From Glebionis coronaria (taxonomy: Eukaryota; Streptophyta; Magnoliopsida; Asterales; Asteraceae), in the NCBI GenBank assembly GCA_025667525.1, contig CM046876.1, forward strand, positions 27,925,224 to 27,989,223: DNA of 64,000 nt, given 5' to 3'. Positions 58,041 through 64,000 of this stretch are shown here, piece after piece. Under the pieces are notes generated by a model. The model was not told the DNA's origin. It saw only the letters and a program-made list of their open reading frames with translations, and made no database searches. Position numbers and translations under genes: made by a program. Each line of letters opens with the position of its first letter. The stretch's first letter is position 1.

Positions 58041-58789
58041 TCCAATCCAGGCAGCGCCGCACGAGACAGAAAGTTGGCCAAAAATTTTCACGCGGCAAGG
58101 AAATCTCATTCCCCCTCATCACAGCAAGTGACGTGGTTGATGCGCCTCTCACTATTGAGATAAGCATTGGAACACACAATGTTCGTCGCATGTATGTGGA
58201 TGGAGGGTCGTCAGCAGAGGTGTTGTATGAACACTGCTTTTTGCAGTTATGCCCAGAAATAAGAAGCCAATTAGTACCGGCCACGTCGCCGCTCACTGGC
58301 TTTAGTGGAGACACTATCTGGCCAATAGGGCAGTTGCGTTTGCTTGTCACCATTGGGAATGAGGAACATTCCACTACAACGTGGATGAACTTCATGGTGA
58401 TACGTTCACACTCTCCTTACAATGGAATCATAGGCAGACCAGGCATTTTGGCTATCCGGGCAGTACCCTCTACGGCACACGGAATGATTAAATTCCCCGT
58501 TGATGGGGGAATCGTTACTATTTATAACACAGTCGTGCCAACATCCGAGTGTCACACTGTGACAACACCGGCACCACCCGTACCACCCAAGGATGGAGCA
58601 CCACCCCCCAATTGGAAGGTGGCCATTCACCCTGACTACCCGGAACAGGAGGTATCCATAGGAGGGGCGCTCTCAGATAGCGGCAAAAGGGCCATGTGTT
58701 CTCTCTTAAGTGCAAACCTGGATATATTCGCATGGGAACCAAAACATATGACGGGTGTGCCGCGTGCGATAGCAGAGCATAAGCTCTAG
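58037..58789 (+). pseudogene. Retand-type protease region
   Basis: Continues gag after a second frame change near 58010. Contains VDGGSSAEVLY (aspartic-protease core; the active-site Asp reads DGGSS), FSGDTIWPIGQ, and FMVIRSHSPYNGIIGRP, all typical of Tat-lineage protease. It ends with TAG at 58787-58789 in AEHKL, and the same frame carries straight on into RT, so the stop is a point mutation in one continuous polyprotein. It would process gag-pol. Confidence 0.85.
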
Positions 58790-61700
58790 ATCCGCCAAGG
58801 GTACCAACCCATCAAGCAAAAGAAGCGCGGCCAGGCGCCCGAGAGAAGTCAAGTTATACTGGAGGAAGTGCGGAAGCTGGTGGACGCAGGCATCATGCGC
58901 GAGGTATACTACCACGAGTGGTTATCCAATCCGGTCATGGTCAAGAAACATGACGGAAGTTGGCGCATGTGCGTGGATTTCACGGACCTGAACAAGGCCT
59001 GCCCACAGGACTGTTACCCGCTACCAGAAATCGACTGGAAAGTAGAATCCTTGTGTGGATATCCTTTCAAATGCTTCTTGGATGCATATAAAGGGTATCA
59101 CCAAATCCAGATGGCGGAGGAGGATGAAGAAAAAACGGCGTTCCACACAAGCCAGGGCGTATATTGCTATACGAAAATGCCGTTTGGATTAAAAAACGCC
59201 GGCGCTACGTATCAGCGGTTGGTGGATAAAGCCTTCGAATCACAAATAGGACGCAACTTGGAAGTATATGTTGATGACTTGGTGATAAAAAGCCACACGG
59301 AGGAGGCACTCCTCCGGGACGTCCAGGAGACATTCGACACGTTGAGAAGGATTAACATGAAGTTAAATCCAAAGAAATGTACGTTTGGTGCAATAGAAGG
59401 AATGTTCCTGGGATATTTGATTGACCCAAATGGCATCAAACCTTGTCTAGAAAAGACGGACGCAGTGATACGGCTACCGTCCCCGCAGACACGGAAAGAG
59501 GTGCAGTCCCTGAATGGGAAGTTAGCCGGGCTGAACAGGTTTCTATCTAAATCCGCAGAGAAGTCCTTACCCCTATTTAAGACACTCAAGAAGTGTATTA
59601 GAAAGGGAGACTTCCGTTGGACGAAGGAAGCTGAGGAAGCCTTTGGCCAACTCAAGCAGCATCTCGCATCTCTCCCCATGTTGGTAGCTCCCCGGCCAAA
59701 GGAGGAACTAGTTATGTATCTCTCAGCTACTCATGGCGCAATAAGCGCGGTACTGATGACGGATAGAGACACAATACAAACCCCGATCTACTTTATAAGT
59801 AGAACATTACAAGGGGCGGAGCTGAATTATTCCCCCATGGAAAAATTGGTACTAGCACTAGTATTCGCCACAAAGCGGTTGCGTCGGTACTTTCAGGCGC
59901 ACCCGATTGTTGTGATCACGGATCAGCCAATTAAGCAGGTTATATCTAGACCAGACGTGGCAGGGAGACTGGAGAAGTGGAGCATCCTATTGGGAGGGCA
60001 TAATATATCTTACAGACCAAGGACGGCTGTTAAAGGCCAGATCTTGACAGATTTCCTGATCGAGAAGCCGGATGAGGAAGAACCAACAATTAAGCAAGAT
60101 GAGGTCCTAGCGGAACCTTGGGTGCTATTCACGGACGGATCCTCATGCGCAGACGGGTCTGGGGCAGGCCTCATCCTCACAAATCCAGAAGGAATGGAAT
60201 TCACGTACGCCCTCCGTTTCGAGTTCACGGCCACCAATAACGAAGCGGAATATGAAGCATTAATTGCGGGTTTAAAAATCGCCGCTAGAATGGGAGTCCG
60301 CAACCTTGAGGCCTACGTAGACTCACGGCTTGTCGCGAACCATATTCTAGGTGGGTATGTGGCTAAGGAGGACAACATGGTCAGGTATTTGGAAAAAGTC
60401 AAGACGTTGATCGCGACTTTCAGTAAGTTTTCCATCAAGCAGGTGCCAAGAGGCGAGAACAAGAAAGCGGACGCTCTCAGTAAGATCGCATCTACGAGCT
60501 TCGCCCACTTGTCTAAACAGGTTTTGGTGGAAATACTCAAGGAAAAGTCTATCACGGAAGGGGAAGTGACTGCTATAGTTGAAGAGGAGGGACCTACGTG
60601 GATGACACCGATCATCAACTATTTGACTAATGAAACCCTTCCAGACGAGGAAAAAGCAGCAAGGCGCGTTAAAAGGAAGTCACAACATTTCGAACTCCGG
60701 GAAGGCATCCTTTACAAGCGCTCCTTCTTGCAGCCGTGGCTGCGGTGTGTTGGACCACGCCAGGCAGCTTACGTTATTAGTGACATACACGGAGGGTTGT
60801 GCGGCATGCATGCAGGCCCACGATCCGTGGTAGCCCGAGCCTTACGAACAGGATACTATTGGCCCACTATGCACAGAGACGCGCGCGATATGATTCGCAG
60901 GTGCAATGATTGCCAAGTGCATAGGCCAGTACCGCGGCACCCGCAGCAGGAGCTTACACCTATCACGTCCCCGTGGCCATTTTACAAGTGGGGAATCGAC
61001 ATTGCAGGACCATTTCCTGTAGCTGCGGGAGGGGTTAAATTCTTGATTGTTGCAATGGATTACTTTACACGATGGATAGAAGCCAAGGCAGTAAAATCTA
61101 TCACGGGTAAGCAGGTCAAGAAGTTTGTGTGGGAACACATCGTATGCCGTTTCGGTCTACCAGGAGAAATTATATCGGACAACGGCAAACAGTTCACGGA
61201 TAACCCATTCAAAGACTGGTGTGCATCATTGAACATCAAGCGGCGCTTCGCGTCTGTTAAGCATCCACAAACGAACGGCCTTGTCGAACGAGCAAATAGG
61301 AGCTTGGGGAATGGAATCAAGGCGCGGCTGGATGAACGACAGGGCAAATGGGTCGATGAATTGTCGCACGTGCTATGGGCACATAGAACCATGATAAAAA
61401 CAGCCAACGAAGATACTTCGTTCGCATTGGCTTACGGCACTGAAGCCGTTATACCAGCAGAAATAGGGATGCCTACTATCCGCACTGCGGAGGTTAATAC
61501 CGTCACAAACGATGAACAACTGCGAATCAACCTGGATCTGTTAGAAGAAAAAAGGGAAATAGCAGCCATCAATGAGGCTAAGTCCAAGGCTAGGATGAAG
61601 GCTTATTACGACGCCAAGGTCAAGGGTGTTTCTTTTCGACCGGGAGACTACGTCTATCGTGCTAACGAAGCAAGTCGAGTAGAAAATACAGGAAAACTGG

Positions 61701-61831
61701 GCCCTAAATGGGAAGGACCGTATGAAGTCACTGAAACCTTGGGACGAGGCGCGTACAAGTTACGTGACATGGATGGACGCGACCTAGAGCGCACATGGAA
61801 CATCGCCAATCTAAAAAGGTGCTATCTTTGA
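58790..61831 (+). pseudogene. Retand-type RT, RNase H (two), integrase
   Basis: An open frame of about 1010 codons. RT: WRMCVDFTDLNKACP, KTAFHTSQGVYCYTKMPFGLKNAGATYQRL, catalytic YVDDL (about residue 135 counted from 58868). The RT-linked RNase H remnant is at about 280-380. A second, archaeal-type RNase H begins LFTDGSSCADGSGAG (about 417) with NNEAEYEALIAGL, the marker of the Tat lineage. Integrase: H-H-C-C zinc region (HGGLCGMHAG...RCNDCQVH, about 635-680), catalytic D709, D771 and E807 with 35 residues between the last two (DD35E). It ends at the TGA at 61831. The frame is undamaged, but the upstream TAG at 58787 and the gag shifts make the whole polyprotein defective; read-through or recoding is possible. 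Confidence 0.92.
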
Positions 61832-61834
61832 AAG

Positions 61835-62583
61835 CTACGGCTCCCGCATGGATACTTCGCTTTGGGCGGCCTTCATAAAGAACCATGCGGGTTATTTGTC
61901 TTATTTATTTTTCTTATGTTTGTTTAAGTTTCCTTTACGGATTTTTTAGGACTTGTCGTCATTATTCAAACAAAAATGTAAACGTTCTAATAAAATGCCG
62001 TGGTGCCTAGCTAGCTCCACGACCTGTTTTGTGCAAATTATTTCCTTCTTTGTTAGACTCTTTGTTAGCCGTATGAATTTTACTTGTATTATAATATGCC
62101 ATGTTTCTTTCGTATGCATTCTCTCAAAATACCGTACATGTACCATACGCCTCCAGGTGGGGTAAGAGGATTAAGTGAACCTACTAATTCAACTTGCCGC
62201 GTAAGAGGGATGCAACCCCAGCCGCACGGATTACGTATCCTTACTAGACACCTTACTCACAAGACGTTGGGGTAGGTTTCATATGCTATAGCCATACCGT
62301 GCTCTACATAGTAAAGACGCACGTCGCACGTCTAGTAAATTATAGACTTGTATGTATTTTCTTTGTGAGTAAGACGTGGTATATCATGCAGTATTGAGCT
62401 ACAATATTTCGACCACAAGCACAAATACACAAGTTTCCAAACAAATCAAAATTGCCGTGGTCACCCACGGACTTACATACAAAACATAAGAATTGTTAGC
62501 CGTGTACATACACGGACGAGTCGAAACAATACATATTCATAGATTACAAAACAAGTGTTTGATTCTGAAAAGAAAGGAGCATC
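61835..62583. other. spacer between pol and the antisense gene
   Basis: About 750 bp, no ORF. It is part of the Retand-type element and includes the 3' UTR of the antisense gene. Confidence 0.6.
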
Positions 62584-63975
62584 CTAAATTGAGGGGAGAA
62601 ACCTACCCATTTCTGCTTGTTCTTCCACCAGACGCGACAACCATTCATCACTTTCTCCCCGCTTCTGGGCTTGGGCCGCGGTCCTTTCCAACACCACATC
62701 TAAGGGTTCTTCGTCAAGTACGACCCTGGTTACGTCTTCATATATAGGAAGGGTTAGAGGAAAGGAAGCATCGGAAGACGTGCTAGGAATGAGCTTTTCC
62801 ATGATTTCAGTGTTGGGGGCATCTTTGGTAGCCTCTAGCTCATCCAGTAATGGGTAATGCAGATCTTGCATCGCGGCCATGGAGGCAGTCATCTGGCTGG
62901 CGGCTTCGGGCTTAAAGAAAGTATGACGGGCGATGTCCCCACCTTTAGTGATCAGTTCAGCAGCCTCAACCATTCCTTCGTGCCTTCCATGGTCGATACC
63001 ATCAGATACAAGGTTGGCAAATTGTTGTACAAAGGATGGGGCCTCTAGCACTTTCCTCACGGCCAGGCGTGCGCCATGCCCAACCATCCACCTACGGCCT
63101 GCAATGGCTGTTAGTAGTTGGGGGCATAGTACGTTGTCACGCTCCGCGGTCAGGGCATCAATCACCAACTCTTTTTGGGCAACTGCCTCTTTCAGCTCTT
63201 GGGTGACGGCCCTCTCCTCAGCAAGGTCTGTCCGCATTTTTTCCATGTTTTGGACGGCCAAGTGCGCGTCCTCTAGCTTCTGGTTCAGAACATCTACTTG
63301 GCTGGCGTAAGAATGGGCAGAAGCTTCGGCCGTGGTTACCTATAGTGAAAAACGTGTTAGTACATTCATTGTTTAGTATATATGGATGGTGCGGCACGGA
63401 TATGTACCTTGGTGTTGGCAGCATCTAGTTGAGACTCAAGGTGGGCTACTTGCTGATCGTATTCGCTCGCACGGGCTGATTGTGTTTTGATGGTTGCCTC
63501 GGCATTCACCAGTTTGGATTGGAGCTCTGCAATTAGGGCTTCATTATCTTCAATCATTTTTTCTCTCCGTCCAACTTTCCTCTTGAGAGAGTCAACATGC
63601 CCGAGCGCAGCTTCAAACCTGACCCTCATTGAGGTTCCCATCGCCATCTGATGTACCAGCGTCCCATTATACTCATCTGCCAAATCCGCATGACTGAGCG
63701 AGTTTACCTCTTGCACCAAGCTTGGTGGTATGCAATTATTGAGGTACTCCCGACACTCGTCAGCACTCCTCAATCGCGACGCCGTGGTAATAGTCCATAT
63801 AGGATTGAAAGGTTGGGGAGCGCCGGATGAAGGGAAGTCTTGGGAAACCAGGGGTGAACCATCTTCGAAAACAGGGCCGGACTTTGTGGGGGCCGCGGGG
63901 TCTTCTTCGACAGCTTTTCCTTTCTCCTTATCCACTTGGGTGTCAGAAGGAGGCGCGGCACCAGCTTGGTTGTCC
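62584..63975 (-). CDS. antisense accessory gene of the Retand-type element (gypsy-type 'transposase'-like, spliced, partial)
   Basis: Minus-strand gene downstream of pol in opposite orientation, an arrangement known for several Tat-lineage elements. At least two exons are visible: about 63975-63408 and 63340-62584, joined across a 67-bp intron with GT (63407-63406) and AG (63342-63341). Splicing restores one frame (...AANTK then VTTAEAS...), since both flanking frames are stop-free. A third exon is likely upstream, because an AG lies at 63977-63976 and the frame extends to the window edge. The protein has a long coiled coil (about the last 100 residues of exon 1 and first 40 of exon 2, KMIEDNEALIAELQSKL-type heptads) and a folded C-terminal region. 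It resembles proteins annotated as putative gypsy-type transposon domain (PF04195-like), from memory of the family style and without a search. Function unknown. Confidence 0.75.
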
Positions 63976-64000
63976 CTGCGACATGAGTATTACGAAATAT

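Larger units (their letters stand above)
55508..64000 (+). mobile_element. Tat/Retand-type Ty3/gypsy element (3' end outside window)
   Basis: 5' LTR (55508-56106), PBS, gag, protease, RT with a second RNase H, integrase, and a spliced antisense gene downstream. The 3' LTR lies beyond the window. Base composition is clearly more GC-rich than the surroundings. The coding frame has two 1-bp shifts and one stop, otherwise open. Confidence 0.9.

Noticed and set aside
59212..61407. Several antisense ORFs of 97-155 codons inside Retand-type pol
   Set aside because: Shadows of the strongly conserved plus-strand polyprotein; no domain similarity.

Overview
The window is plant nuclear DNA, from a eudicot. 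I infer Asteraceae from the overall look of the retrotransposon proteins and MITE families, but the sequence does not prove it. It is AT-rich and almost wholly built of transposable elements. They are nested inside one another, and many boundaries can be fixed to the base from target-site duplications (TSDs) and terminal repeats. The only convincing host gene that looks intact is a single-exon plant carboxylesterase (CXE family) at 32348-33331 (+). There are no rRNA, tRNA or CRISPR features.

Layout. (1) 1-8881: a minus-strand Ty1/copia element (A; gag and protease present, the rest lies left of the window). Its 5' LTR is split by a complete second copia element (B, 1961-8584, TSD TTAAT) with nearly identical LTRs but a broken gag-pol. 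(2) 9334-31949: a plus-strand LINE (L1-type) bounded by a 15-bp repeat. Near its 5' end sits a PIF/Harbinger-like element (9392-11293, TSD TTA) holding two small ORFs. Its ORF2 is split by a 380-bp Tourist-like MITE (TSD TAA), which is itself split by a 14.6-kb Athila-type gypsy element (14726-29335, minus, TSD AGCTA, LTRs of about 3.07 kb). (3) 31965-33702: promoter, CXE gene and 3' flank. (4) 33712-38930: a Mutator-like element with 9-bp TSD and TIRs of about 750 bp. It carries a Helitron-type helicase fragment and a multi-exon fragment of a Yellow Stripe-Like (YSL) metal transporter gene, so it is a Pack-MULE. (5) 39107-39205: two tiny poly(A) insertions. (6) About 39259-45330: a minus-strand LINE pseudogene with a (TA)n tract at its 3' junction, a hAT-like MITE in ORF1 and a tandemly duplicated 5' UTR unit. 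(7) 46255-46905: a PPR-repeat fragment and a palindromic minisatellite. (8) 47472-53551: a probable non-autonomous Helitron on the minus strand. (9) 53604-55487: further MITEs (one inserted in another) and a LINE 3' fragment. (10) 55508-64000: a Tat/Retand-type gypsy element (plus), with 5' LTR, gag, protease, RT, a second RNase H and integrase, plus a spliced antisense gene downstream of pol. Its 3' end is outside the window.

How it fits together. Most coding capacity belongs to retrotransposon polyproteins (gag, protease, reverse transcriptase, RNase H, integrase), nearly all with stop codons or frameshifts. The CXE promoter keeps only about 380 bp of its own upstream sequence before the 22.6-kb LINE stack. 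The order of insertion can be read from the nesting: LINE, then MITE, then Athila; copia A, then copia B; Mutator-type MITE, then Tourist MITE.
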